NCBI GenBank assembly: GCA_013289955.1
Contig: JABCYZ010000007.1
Coordinates: 1-64,000, forward strand
DNA from: Acidobacteriota bacterium
Lineage (GTDB): Bacteria > Acidobacteriota > Terriglobia > Acidiferrales > UBA7541
DNA: 64,000 nucleotides
Direction: 5' to 3'
This document shows, piece after piece, positions 25,554 to 35,300 of the stretch (positions are counted from its first letter, which is position 1; every line of letters begins with the position of its first letter). The translations under genes were made by a program, and so were the position numbers. The notes beneath the pieces were generated by a model, which was not told the DNA's origin, did not search any database, and saw only the letters and a program-made list of their open reading frames with translations.

Positions 25554-26104
25554 GCAGACGGCGGGGCTGCCTGTTCTTCGAGCGGCATCGTACCCGGCAG
25601 CCCGCTCGAAATCTCCTGAAACTCGAGGTTGGCATTGCCAACCTTCAGGATGCGATAGCGGCCAAGCAGCGTGTCGCCCTCGCTTACAATAAAAATGTCC
25701 TCACCGTCGGTAATGAACGCACGGCGCGGTGTTCCGGTCGGAACGGTGCCGTAACCAAAAAATTTGAGATTCGCGGGCGCTTGCGCTCTGGTGGGAGGAG
25801 GTGGGGGCGGGGGGGGAGGCGGCGGTGGTTGCGCTTGCTTGTCATGCGCGACCTTCACCTCGGCTGCCGTAGGAGGCGCGATCATGCTGAACGGATTGCG
25901 GCCGTTGCTCTTGTACTCGGTTTTCTGCGCACGCCCAAGTTCCTCCCAGCGAATTTGGGGGTTGTCTTCTCCCAGGGGCTTGTAGGCCTCGATAAATTTC
26001 GCCGTTTGCACGGCGGGGGTCTGCTTGTGCAACTCGAAACCCCAAACAAGCCCAGCCACAACCACTAGCACGACAAGAACGATGATTTGCTGTTTCTGCC
26101 TCAT
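25550..26104 (-). CDS. PilP/GspC-like inner-membrane protein with polyproline linker
   Basis: 184 residues: one N-terminal membrane helix (IIVLVVLVVVAGLVWGF), a periplasmic segment with an NPF motif (SNGRNPFSM), a run of 12 prolines, and a C-terminal beta domain (FFGYGTVPTGTPRRAFITDG, then GDTLLGRYRILKVG) like the homology region of GspC/PilP. In type IV pili, PilP links the PilMNO platform to the secretin. The polyproline tract is encoded partly by a run of eight G/C bases (25809-25816), so slippage could create frameshifts. It overlaps both neighbours by four bases (ATGA). Confidence 0.75.
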   Translation of the reverse strand: MRQKQQIIVLVVLVVVAGLVWGFELHKQTPAVQTAKFIEAYKPLGEDNPQIRWEELGRAQKTEYKSNGRNPFSMIAPPTAAEVKVAHDKQAQPPPPPPPPPPPPTRAQAPANLKFFGYGTVPTGTPRRAFITDGEDIFIVSEGDTLLGRYRILKVGNANLEFQEISSGLPGTMPLEEQAAPPSA

Positions 26105-26661
26105 GCCGCATCCCGAAAATAGGTCCGCAAATGGAGCGCGACGCGGATGGGCCCCTGAACGGCTTGATTTTGCGCATCCGTGGCGAGCGCCAAACCATCA
26201 AGGACGTAGAATCTCTGCGATCGCTGCAAGCCGTTGACGAAGCGCACGACGCCGCCGTAGTCGCCCGTGACGGTGGCTTCGATGGTGAATTCTGTTATGC
26301 CGCGATCGGCGATTTCCTTCGGATGTGAGGTGAGCGTATCCAGCTTCAGATTGGACTTCTTCGCGATGTCGTCAAACTCGGAGGCGATAGCCGAAGAGCT
26401 CGCACTCTCGACCGGAAGGGATTTCTCAAACCTTTCACAATCGCTGCGGGTAACGGGCATGTTGTCCTTGATGGATTGCGCGGACTTGATGTCCCCTCGC
26501 AGGACGCCGAGCTTGGTATTTTGCTGGTCGAATTCCGCCTGAGGCGTCTGGGGCGACGAGGAGAGACGCCAGCTATAGACGGCCAAGCCGAGGTCCGCAG
26601 CCAGGAGCACGCCGAGCACGACTAGAATCACGCGTTTTTGTAATGTGAAATCGCGGTGCAT
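26101..26661 (-). CDS. pilO: PilO-like type IV pilus assembly protein
   Basis: 186 residues with an N-terminal membrane helix (VILVVLGVLLAADLGLAVYS), a periplasmic coiled-coil region and a ferredoxin-like C-terminal domain (FTIEATVTGDYGGVVRFVNG). This is the topology of PilO, which pairs with PilN in the inner-membrane alignment complex. The start overlaps the stop of the PilN-like gene by one base, and the end overlaps the PilP-like gene by four, a strictly ordered pilM-N-O-P arrangement. Assignment rests mainly on topology and order because PilO sequences diverge strongly. Confidence 0.8.
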   Translation of the reverse strand: MHRDFTLQKRVILVVLGVLLAADLGLAVYSWRLSSSPQTPQAEFDQQNTKLGVLRGDIKSAQSIKDNMPVTRSDCERFEKSLPVESASSSAIASEFDDIAKKSNLKLDTLTSHPKEIADRGITEFTIEATVTGDYGGVVRFVNGLQRSQRFYVLDGLALATDAQNQAVQGPIRVALHLRTYFRDAA

Positions 26662-27227
26662 CAGCCCCTCAAGTATTCCGCATTCAGTTCCACCACGATC
26701 TGGTCCGTGCTGGTCCCTGCTGTTGGATGCTGCTCGGCAACCATTTCGATGTGCGTAAAGGTCTTCGAGTCTTCCAGGGCTCTCAAAAATTTGAGTTTGG
26801 CCTCATCGCTGGCGGCCCCGATGATGAATTTGACCTCGACGCGGCCTTTATTCTGCTTCGGCTCGATGCTGACCACACGGACCCCGGCGGGAAGAACTTT
26901 TTCGAGGTCCATGAACATCAACGTCCAGTTGAAACTGCGGGCATCGATGAGGCTGTTGATGTAGGCGGCGCGGTCGTGCAGATTGCGATTCACGTCGAGA
27001 TTGAAAAACCGCTCAAGCGAAGCGCGCTGCTGTTCGAGCTCCGCCACCTGCTCGAGAATCTTTGCGGATTTCGCACGCATTTCGGCGTTGGCTTTGCGCG
27101 CCAGGTAGACATGCCAGCCAAGGGTCAGGAAGACGATGGCGGCGATGACGCCCAGCAAACCAGACCCGGCGATGAATTTCCGATGTGTCTCGAGGGGCTT
27201 GGTTGCTAGATTGAGCCTAACTCTCAT
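26661..27227 (-). CDS. pilN: PilN-like type IV pilus assembly protein
   Basis: 188 residues. The cytoplasmic N-terminus MRVRLNLATKPLE carries the (I/L)NLA-type motif by which PilN docks into PilM. A membrane helix follows (LLGVIAAIVFLTLGWHVYLA), then a coiled coil and a small periplasmic alpha/beta domain (VLPAGVRVVSIEP). It sits 44 bp downstream of the PilM-like gene and is coupled to the PilO-like gene. It is expected to form the inner-membrane ring with PilO. Confidence 0.85.
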   Translation of the reverse strand: MRVRLNLATKPLETHRKFIAGSGLLGVIAAIVFLTLGWHVYLARKANAEMRAKSAKILEQVAELEQQRASLERFFNLDVNRNLHDRAAYINSLIDARSFNWTLMFMDLEKVLPAGVRVVSIEPKQNKGRVEVKFIIGAASDEAKLKFLRALEDSKTFTHIEMVAEQHPTAGTSTDQIVVELNAEYLRG

Positions 27228-27271
27228 TCTTCTCCACTTTCTTCCTCTCTCGATACTCGAAGCGAACTATT

Positions 27272-28241
27272 TTACCCGCGCTGCAGCATCCAGCCGACCA
27301 AGCCATCCAGCTCGCGGTCGGCCAGGGGACGCGCGTCGGCTGGGATGCGGCCCTCAGAGACGCCTGCTTGAAGCAGAGAGCGGACTTCACAGTGAAACTC
27401 TTCTTCGAGGGGGGGCACAAATTCCTGTAACCGCGCGCCGAGTCCGGCGACGCGTACAGACTGGATGCCTTCCTGCCAGGTGTCCTGGTAATACGCGGCG
27501 ACGGGATAAATATCCTCGAGCAACATGTGCGGCGTAAGGTCCGCGCCGCGCGCCGGCAATTCCGTGCAGCGATAGCCGCAGAGCACCCCTTCGCGGACTA
27601 TGGCAGTGGTCAAAGAGGGGCCGGAAACGCGGGCGAGAAGCGTGGGCTTGTGTTCTTCGACGAGCGCAATCGCAGCCAGCGAGGAACTGAGAACGACTCC
27701 AGGGTGCAGGCCGGCCGCTTCGGCCAGGGATTCGTACTCGCGAATGATGCGCAGGCGAGCCAAGGCGGTGACCACATCCACGCCTGCTTCACGGGGCGCC
27801 TGGCGCATGTAGGAAATGAGGGTTTCATCGACTTCGAAGGGAACGCTCTTCTTGAGCTTCCAGCGCAGCATGGGGTCGGCTTCTTCCTTCGAGCGGGGAA
27901 AATCGTCGAAGTGCTGGACGAAAACCCGTATGACTGGATCGGGCAAAATCAGCGCGACGCTTTCGTCCTTGGCGCGCAAGGTAGAGCACACGCCAGCGAT
28001 CGCGGACTTTAGAGCGCCGGCGTTCCCTATGTTGGTTTCGACGGCCGAGGGTAGGAGAGCACCCGGTGGAAGAAGCTCGACGGCGTAGCCGTCCACGCCG
28101 CCGGTTCTCCCCCAGCGGGCGGCGGCGACGCGGTCAAGCCCGATTTCGATGGCCAAAAGAGGATGTGGGGTGGCGTCGAGCCAACGCGCGACGCGGCGCA
28201 CGAGGTCGCTCCTGTAAATCCCCTGATGGAATGTGGCGGCG

Positions 28242-28249
<8 letters not shown>
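27272..28249 (-). CDS. pilM: PilM-like actin-fold ATPase, divergent
   Basis: 325 residues with an actin/FtsA-like fold: LLAIEIGLDRVAAARWG at the nucleotide-binding start, then LILPDPVIRVFVQHFDDFP and PFEVDETLISY, blocks seen in PilM. The protein is somewhat shorter and more divergent than standard PilM, as in GspL/PilM hybrids of this locus type. The start is a TTG that overlaps the end of the gspE-like gene by eight bases, with GGTGA as ribosome site; no ATG lies nearby. It would bind the PilN N-terminus at the cytoplasmic face. Confidence 0.78.
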
Positions 28250-29873
<1,624 letters not shown>

Positions 29874-29885
29874 TGTTTCCTTTTC

Positions 29886-31103
29886 TTACTTTGGCGCCGT
29901 ATTCGTAAGCGAGAACGAAAAGATCGGCAGATAGAGTGAAATCAAAATAAAGGCTACCAGCAAGCCCATGAATATAAGAATAACGGGTTCGATGACAGCC
30001 ACAAGGGCGGAAAGCCGGACGCCCACTTCTTCTTCATAAAACTCGGCGACGCTGGTCAGCATGGGAGCCAGAGCGCCGCTCGATTCGCCGACTTCGATCA
30101 TGTCGAGGGCGAGTTCAGGCATAGTGCCTTTTGACGCCAGCGCGCTGCTGAGCGATTCGCCCTCACGGACCTTCTGCGTAGCATCTGTGACCGTCGAACG
30201 GATGAGTTTACTGCTTATGGCGTCGGAGGCCGTTTGCAAACCGGCAACCAGAGGAGTCCCGCCGGTGAGGAGCGTCGCCAGGGTACGTGAAAATTGCGCC
30301 ACCTGGAATTTTAGCAGCGTGTCGCCGATCACGGGAATGCGGAACTTCAGCCGGTCAAACGCCGCGCCGCCTTCCTCGGTTCTCGACCAGAGAAGGACGC
30401 TAAACGCCCCGAGAAAGAGGAGCAAAAAGGCGCCGATCACGAGGTAGCGATAATCGACAGTGAGGGCGATAAGAAACTGAGTAGGTCCGGGAAGTTCGAC
30501 GTTTAGGTCGCGGTAGAGGACGGCAAACTTCGGGATTACAAAGGTGACGAGATACGTGACGATGATGGTCGCAACGGTGATCAGAAGAACCGGGTACACG
30601 AGCGTGGCCAGAATCTTCTTTTTGACGCCGGTGCTCACACGCTGGTAGGCAATGTAGTAGTCGAGGACCCCGGAGAGGTTTCCGCTCTTTTCTCCGGCGA
30701 GAATGGCCGTGGCGTATACCTTGGAAAAGACGCCAGCTTCGGAGATGGCCTCGGAGAGCGACTTGCCTTCGCGAACGCGGTCGCGGACTTTGGAGAGCAC
30801 GGGGCGTAGCTTCGGAGAGGTAGCGCGGTCGGCCAGGAGATCCAAAGCGCGCAGAATTGGCAAACCCGCTTTGATGAGCGTATTGAACTGCTGATTCAGG
30901 ATCAGAAAATCCGAGCCGCCGATTTGGCGTTCGCTGCGGCGCCTCGAAAACGCGCCGAGGAGACTGCTGCGCGTTTCTACCGAGTAGACGTAAAGGCCCC
31001 TCTCAACCAGTTTCTGGCGCGCTTCGGCCAGCGACCCCGCAGGCTCGACGTGCGAGAAGACCCGGCCGTTCGCATCAGCGACGCGGCAAACAAATTCCCC
31101 CAT
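29886..31103 (-). CDS. gspF: GspF/PilC-family inner-membrane platform protein
   Basis: 405 residues with two T2SSF repeats: the first around LNQQFNTLIKAGLPILRAL and the second around FSRTLATLLTGGTPLVAGL, each with GEKSGNL/GESSGAL signatures and three membrane helices in total. It anchors the GspE-type ATPase and rotates or guides pseudopilin insertion. It is distinct from the PilC encoded at 37.0 kb, so two complete motor/platform pairs exist here. It lies 12 bp upstream of the gspE-like gene and 99 bp downstream of the LolA-like gene. Confidence 0.9.
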   Translation of the reverse strand: MGEFVCRVADANGRVFSHVEPAGSLAEARQKLVERGLYVYSVETRSSLLGAFSRRRSERQIGGSDFLILNQQFNTLIKAGLPILRALDLLADRATSPKLRPVLSKVRDRVREGKSLSEAISEAGVFSKVYATAILAGEKSGNLSGVLDYYIAYQRVSTGVKKKILATLVYPVLLITVATIIVTYLVTFVIPKFAVLYRDLNVELPGPTQFLIALTVDYRYLVIGAFLLLFLGAFSVLLWSRTEEGGAAFDRLKFRIPVIGDTLLKFQVAQFSRTLATLLTGGTPLVAGLQTASDAISSKLIRSTVTDATQKVREGESLSSALASKGTMPELALDMIEVGESSGALAPMLTSVAEFYEEEVGVRLSALVAVIEPVILIFMGLLVAFILISLYLPIFSFSLTNTAPK

Positions 31104-31202
31104 GCCTTCCAGTTTACCTCAACTAGTTAATATGCGGAGTAGCGGCCGATGGTTGGCTGTTCCAGTTGAGAAACGTCCCCGCGATTTAACGTAAAATTGA
31201 CC

Positions 31203-31919
31203 TTAAGGCCTTGATTCGGCGGAGGATTCCCCATTAACGATGGCGACGCCTGGAGGCACATCGAAGCGGAAAAAGGAATCTGGGGCAGGGGGATCAAAGA
31301 GCCAAGCAGTAAACTTGAACTCGATCTCCACTCCACCCTTTTCGCGGACAAGGACGCGGGCCAGATCTCCCGTCGCTGGCACAATCTCGAGATAAACAGA
31401 TTCGTCCTGCCGACCTGCCTGCGTATCCAGAGCCGAGCTGCCCTCTCGCTGCACCCCGCTTCCTTCGCCGCGCAGAGGGCAAAAGAGTACGGTGTTACCC
31501 GGCGTGGCGGGCTTTTCGGCCGTGGCGGGCTCGACCCGCGCGCAGACCCGCGACAATTTCATCTCGCCGGCGAGCAACGCCAGAGGAGTCCTCCAATCCG
31601 TGCTTTGCTTCGCAGGGGCGCGGGTAACGGTGTGATCCCCGGGAACATAAAACCAGGCCGTTTTGCCATCCACCAAAAAAAGATTTTTCTCGGGAGCCTG
31701 GTATTCCCAGCGCATTTTACCCGGACGGCGGAAATACGCCATGCCCGCTTCGGAGCGAACGATTTGGCCATTTTCAGAGTAGCGCTCGAGAAAAGCTGCC
31801 GCCAAAGTGCGCGCGCCCCGGTAGCGCGCTTCGAGCTTTGCGGCAATTATTTTTCCCTCGGGGCCCGGGGAAGAAAGAGAGGTCAGTATCGCACAGGCAA
31901 AAGCTAGGAGCGAAAGCAT
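31203..31919 (-). CDS. LolA-like outer-membrane lipoprotein carrier
   Basis: 238 residues with an N-terminal signal peptide (LLAFACAILTSLSSPGP). The mature part matches LolA: LAAAFLERYSENGQI, GMAYFRRPGKMRWEYQAP and LFLVDGKTAWFYVPGD. LolA carries lipoproteins through the periplasm to the outer membrane. This copy has an insertion of about 35 residues in the middle (Gly/Ser/Gln-rich, near nt 31420-31500), absent from standard LolA. It lies between the pilin terminator and the gspF-like gene; the 99-bp gap leaves cotranscription open. Confidence 0.82.
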   Translation of the reverse strand: MLSLLAFACAILTSLSSPGPEGKIIAAKLEARYRGARTLAAAFLERYSENGQIVRSEAGMAYFRRPGKMRWEYQAPEKNLFLVDGKTAWFYVPGDHTVTRAPAKQSTDWRTPLALLAGEMKLSRVCARVEPATAEKPATPGNTVLFCPLRGEGSGVQREGSSALDTQAGRQDESVYLEIVPATGDLARVLVREKGGVEIEFKFTAWLFDPPAPDSFFRFDVPPGVAIVNGESSAESRP

Positions 31920-31993
31920 GGCTGGTAGTCTAACAAGACCGCACCAGAGCGCAAACGATGCTCCATTGCCTGACCTCGGCTCTTAAAGCAAAA

Positions 31994-32019
31994 GAGCACG
32001 GGCGGATTCTCCCGTGCTC
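31994..32019 (-). terminator. Rho-independent terminator after the second pilin gene
   Basis: GAGCACGGG / CCCGTGCTC form a perfect 9-bp stem with an 8-base loop. Read on the minus strand it is followed by TTTTGCTTT. It lies 40 bp after the pilin stop. Confidence 0.85.
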
Positions 32020-32058
32020 CTTTGCGTCCAGGCTGGTTTCGTTCCTCTGAAAAAGCGA

Positions 32059-32535
32059 CTATTGAATAGGAGCGCTCGCAGCGGTGCAACCGGTTCCGCT
32101 GGGCTCGAAGCGAATCACGCTGGTCTGGTCCGAGCAAAATTGGCGCTGGCCGGAGATGCCCAAAGATACCGGCGTCGCGACGATCGCATAAGTCACCGAG
32201 GGCGTCAGACCATCGCCGGTGTAGACAAAGCCGTAGCCGGCCTTGGTTCCGGCGCTAAGTACGTCGTCAAGCAAGCACGAGTTCGTCGAAGAAGCTGTGC
32301 AGGGCGGAACTCCGCCAAGCGCACCCAGAGTAGGGGGGAACCCCTGGGCTTGGTAGGTGCTCGAATACGTGATCACCGCCGTGTTGATGGTGCGCACCGA
32401 CTGCGCGGCCGAGGACTCATTGGCGACCAAGCGCGAACGAAGATAGTTTGGAACCGCAATGGCGGCCATAATCAGAATAATGGCCACAACGATCAGCAGT
32501 TCGATTAGAGAGAATCCGTCCTGTTTTCTTCTCAT
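32059..32535 (-). CDS. Type IV pilin-like protein, second copy
   Basis: 158 residues starting MRRKQDGFSLIELL, a canonical class III signal cleaved after Gly, with Glu at mature position 5 and the hydrophobic helix IVVAIILIMAAIAVP. The globular part has one Cys pair near CTASSTNSC and further Cys near the C-terminus. It is clearly paralogous to the pilin encoded at 33.1 kb (NESSAAQSVRTINTAVITYS against NEASAVGSIRTINTSAVTYS). ATG 32535 is chosen over the upstream 15-residue extension. It has its own terminator. It may be a minor or alternative pilin subunit. Confidence 0.9.
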   Translation of the reverse strand: MRRKQDGFSLIELLIVVAIILIMAAIAVPNYLRSRLVANESSAAQSVRTINTAVITYSSTYQAQGFPPTLGALGGVPPCTASSTNSCLLDDVLSAGTKAGYGFVYTGDGLTPSVTYAIVATPVSLGISGQRQFCSDQTSVIRFEPSGTGCTAASAPIQ

Positions 32536-33024
32536 ATAAGTTTTCCCAAAAAAGCATCCACCCAGATTGTTTGCCAACACATCGCTACTTCTGGCTAAGT
32601 AGGAAGCATTTCAAAGGCCATTCGGTTCGCCCGGCCAGAGTACGCAACTGTATGATTCTTAGCTGGTTAAGATTGTCTAAGGAACGCTGAAAACCTCTCC
32701 CGGGCAAGGGATGACACTAATCGTCATTCCCATTACGGCCTTTGACGAAAAACGGCCGTCTAGAGTCGCGTCAACACTGTGTGCGCCGGATTCTGGGGCT
32801 TGATCGGCGGGAACGGGGCAGCTTTTCTTTGAGATTCTAGCCGCCAGATCGAGCGCCGGACCGTATAGCCCGCTCTCTGAAGGCCTTTCTCGGATGCTAA
32901 CTGGCCTGAAAACTTAGAGTGGGTATCAAGACGATGGGCGGGACGATGTGTGGGAAGCTCGCTGCCGAGTCTAGAGATTGCGACGCGGCCAAAAACTGGA
33001 AGGAAAACTTGCCCGCAAGAAAAG
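32536..33024. other. Spacer between the two pilin genes
   Basis: About 490 bases with no credible gene. The minus-strand frame at 32760-33134 overlaps the terminator and has no domain. I looked for a second sigma-54 element for the downstream pilin and found only a weak resemblance near 32713-32730, which I do not call. Confidence 0.5.
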
Positions 33025-33056
33025 ACAAAGCACAGGACCTTGATCCTGTGCTTTGT
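33025..33056 (-). terminator. Rho-independent terminator after the main pilin gene
   Basis: A perfect 13-bp inverted repeat (ACAAAGCACAGGA / TCCTGTGCTTTGT) with a 6-base loop, followed on the minus strand by CTTTTCTTGC. It lies 40 bp after the pilin stop. Such a strong terminator isolates this highly expressed gene from the second pilin. Confidence 0.9.
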
Positions 33057-33096
33057 CGATTTCTGCTTCGACCGGTTGCCCGGTCGAAGAGTAAGC

Positions 33097-33570
33097 TTAC
33101 TGAAGCGCCGGGCTAGCTGCCGTGGCGCCTGCACCTGTCGCGCTGTAACGGATCACACCAGACTGGTCAGAGAAGAACATGCGCTGACCCGTGGTGCCAA
33201 CCGTGACAGGGGTTCCGGTGATGGAGTAGCCAACGGAAGGCGTATTGCCGTCGGTGGTCCAGTTAAATACGTAGCCGCTCTTCGTGCCGCCTGCGAGAAC
33301 TGCGTCAAGCAAGCAAGCGTTCGTCGAGGTAGCCGTGCAAGGCGTTGTCCCGCCCAAAGACGCAAGCGTTGCAGGGAAGCCTGCGTTCGGGTAGGTGGAC
33401 GAATACGTCACAGCGGAGGTATTGATCGTACGGATCGAACCAACCGCGGAAGCTTCGTTGGCCGCCATGCGCGACCGGAGCAAGTTCGGGATAGCGATAG
33501 CCGCGATGATCAGAATGATCGCCACGACGATCAGCAATTCGATAAGTGAGAAACCCTTCTGCTTCTTCAT
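33097..33570 (-). CDS. pilA: Major type IV pilin
   Basis: 157 residues starting MKKQKGFSLIELLIVVAI: a short basic leader, cleavage after Gly, Glu at mature position 5, then the conserved N-terminal helix ending AAIAIPNLLRSRMAAN. The C-terminal part is small and Thr/Gly-rich with a CTATSTNAC Cys pair. ATG 33570 has a strong Shine-Dalgarno (AAGGAGA). The gene has a consensus sigma-54 promoter at 33630-33645, lies next to pilR and pilS, and is followed by a strong terminator, so it is taken as the main pilus subunit. Confidence 0.93.
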   Translation of the reverse strand: MKKQKGFSLIELLIVVAIILIIAAIAIPNLLRSRMAANEASAVGSIRTINTSAVTYSSTYPNAGFPATLASLGGTTPCTATSTNACLLDAVLAGGTKSGYVFNWTTDGNTPSVGYSITGTPVTVGTTGQRMFFSDQSGVIRYSATGAGATAASPALQ

Positions 33571-33629
33571 TTTCAACTATCTCCTTGAGAGTGTGAGAGT
33601 TTTAGGTGCCAGAGCACAGCGTACAAGGA

Positions 33630-33645
33630 TGCAAGGGAGGTGCCA
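33630..33645 (-). promoter_or_regulatory. Sigma-54 promoter of the major pilin gene
   Basis: Read on the minus strand: TGGCAC-CTCCC-TTGCA, an exact match to the -24/-12 consensus TGGCAC-N5-TTGC(A/T). The predicted start of transcription is near 33618, giving a leader of about 50 bases to ATG 33570. The adjacent PilR has the GAFTGA loop needed to activate sigma-54 RNA polymerase. Confidence 0.88.
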
Positions 33646-33869
33646 ATCTCCCCACCCTAGGCCTACGGCATGGAACATTAGATAAGACATTTATTATCTG
33701 TGATATACAAGAGTATCGGCTTCCGGATGGGTAATCTCGCGGCTTCTGGCCCGTGAGGAACCGCCCCAAATTGACGGTTTTCGTCAGTTCCTTAAGACGG
33801 AAAAGGGCAGTTTAGACGGCGGGAGAATCCGCTTCTTTCTGACCATTTTCCTGAAATCATCTTTTGTTT

Positions 33870-35294
33870 CTATAAGTTATGCTTCTTCGCGTAGTGGCGA
33901 AACGAGCGGTAGCTGATCTTCAAGAGATCGGAGGCCTTGGTCCGGACCCCGTGGGCTTTCTCGAGCGCCGCTTGCAGGTATCTCCGTTCTGTCTCTGCGA
34001 TCTCTTTTTCGAAATCGAGGCCTTCTGCCGGGAAGATCGGCTCGCCTGCAGCACCGCCTCCGGGAACGCCTACGGATGAGTAACCGGCAATGCGGTCGGG
34101 AAGAACGCGCAGGGAGATCTCTCCGGTGGTCTCAAGGGCCACGGCGCGTTCCATAGTGTTCTCAAGCTCGCGCACGTTTCCCGGCCAATCGTAGGCCTCG
34201 AGGCGGCGGACGGCTTCCGGAGAGAGTCCCTCGATGGGCTTCTCCATGGACTTTCGGAATGTTTCCAGAAAGTGCCGCGCCAGAAGCGGGATATCTTCCC
34301 GGCGCTCCCGCAGCGCCGGGAGTTGGATGGGAATAACGCTCAGGCGGTAGTACAGATCCTCGCGAAAGCGGCCTTCGGCAATCTCCTTTTCGAACTCCTT
34401 GTTTGTCGCGGCGATAATTCGCACATCCACATCGATTTCTTCGGTGCTGCCGATGGGCCGCACTTTACCTTCCTGAAGGACGCGGTAGAGCTTTACCTGC
34501 ATGGTCAGGCTCATGTTGCCAATCTCGTCCATAAAAAGGGTGCCACCGTGAGCGGCCTGAAAAAGGCCCTGGCGGTTTTCGTTGGCGCCTGTGAATGCGC
34601 CCTTCATGTAGCCGAAGAGTTCGGATTCGAGCAGCGTCTCCGGAAAAGCGCCGCAGTTGATGGTGATGAAGGGAGCCTGCGCGCGAAGACTGTTCTCGTG
34701 AATGGCGCGGGCGACCAATTCCTTTCCCGTGCCGCTCTCGCCGGTGATGAGGACGCGGCTGGTTTGCGGGGCGATGGTCTGGATCAGGTCAAAGATGGCG
34801 CGCATCTTGGGACTCTGCCCGATGATGTTGTCGAGACCGGTTAAGCGGCGAAGTTCGCGGCGAAGGTAGCCGGCCTCCTTTTTCCACTTCAGACTCTCCG
34901 AGACTTCCTTTACAGCGCGGCGGAGCTGATCGACGAGCTCGTGGTCTTTTATGACGTAGCGATCCGCGCCCGAGTTGATCGCCGCGATGGCAGTCTCGAC
35001 CGTGGGCACTCCGGTGATGAGCAGAAAAAAGGAGTTGGGGGAAATCTCCTTGGTGAATTTCAAAAGGTCCACGCCGGTAGTTCCCGGCATGCGGACATCG
35101 GAGATGATGATGTCAAAAATCTGCGATTCGAGCTTGCGTTTGGCCGCTTCGACGCTGTGGGCAACTTCGACCCGGTGACCTTCCTTGCGAAAGGTTATCT
35201 CCAGAAGCTCGCAGATGGAGCGCTCGTCGTCCACGACAAGGATGTGGACCAATTCGTTGTGAGCTTCCTTGACCGCTGCTTTCGTTCCTTGCAT
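33870..35294 (-). CDS. pilR: PilR-type NtrC-family response regulator
   Basis: 474 residues. The receiver domain has LVVDDE, phospho-Asp in IIISDVRMPG and Lys in YVIKD; the residue after Lys is Asp rather than the common Pro. A sigma-54 AAA+ domain follows with Walker A GESGTGKE, the GAFTGA loop, Walker B GGTLFMDEIG and the R-finger region. The C-terminal Fis-type helix-turn-helix reads TKASDLLKISYRSFRHYAKK. It likely activates the pilin promoter at 33630. It begins 6 bp after the pilS stop, so the two form one two-component operon. Confidence 0.92.
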   Translation of the reverse strand: MQGTKAAVKEAHNELVHILVVDDERSICELLEITFRKEGHRVEVAHSVEAAKRKLESQIFDIIISDVRMPGTTGVDLLKFTKEISPNSFFLLITGVPTVETAIAAINSGADRYVIKDHELVDQLRRAVKEVSESLKWKKEAGYLRRELRRLTGLDNIIGQSPKMRAIFDLIQTIAPQTSRVLITGESGTGKELVARAIHENSLRAQAPFITINCGAFPETLLESELFGYMKGAFTGANENRQGLFQAAHGGTLFMDEIGNMSLTMQVKLYRVLQEGKVRPIGSTEEIDVDVRIIAATNKEFEKEIAEGRFREDLYYRLSVIPIQLPALRERREDIPLLARHFLETFRKSMEKPIEGLSPEAVRRLEAYDWPGNVRELENTMERAVALETTGEISLRVLPDRIAGYSSVGVPGGGAAGEPIFPAEGLDFEKEIAETERRYLQAALEKAHGVRTKASDLLKISYRSFRHYAKKHNL

Positions 35295-35300
35295 AAGACC

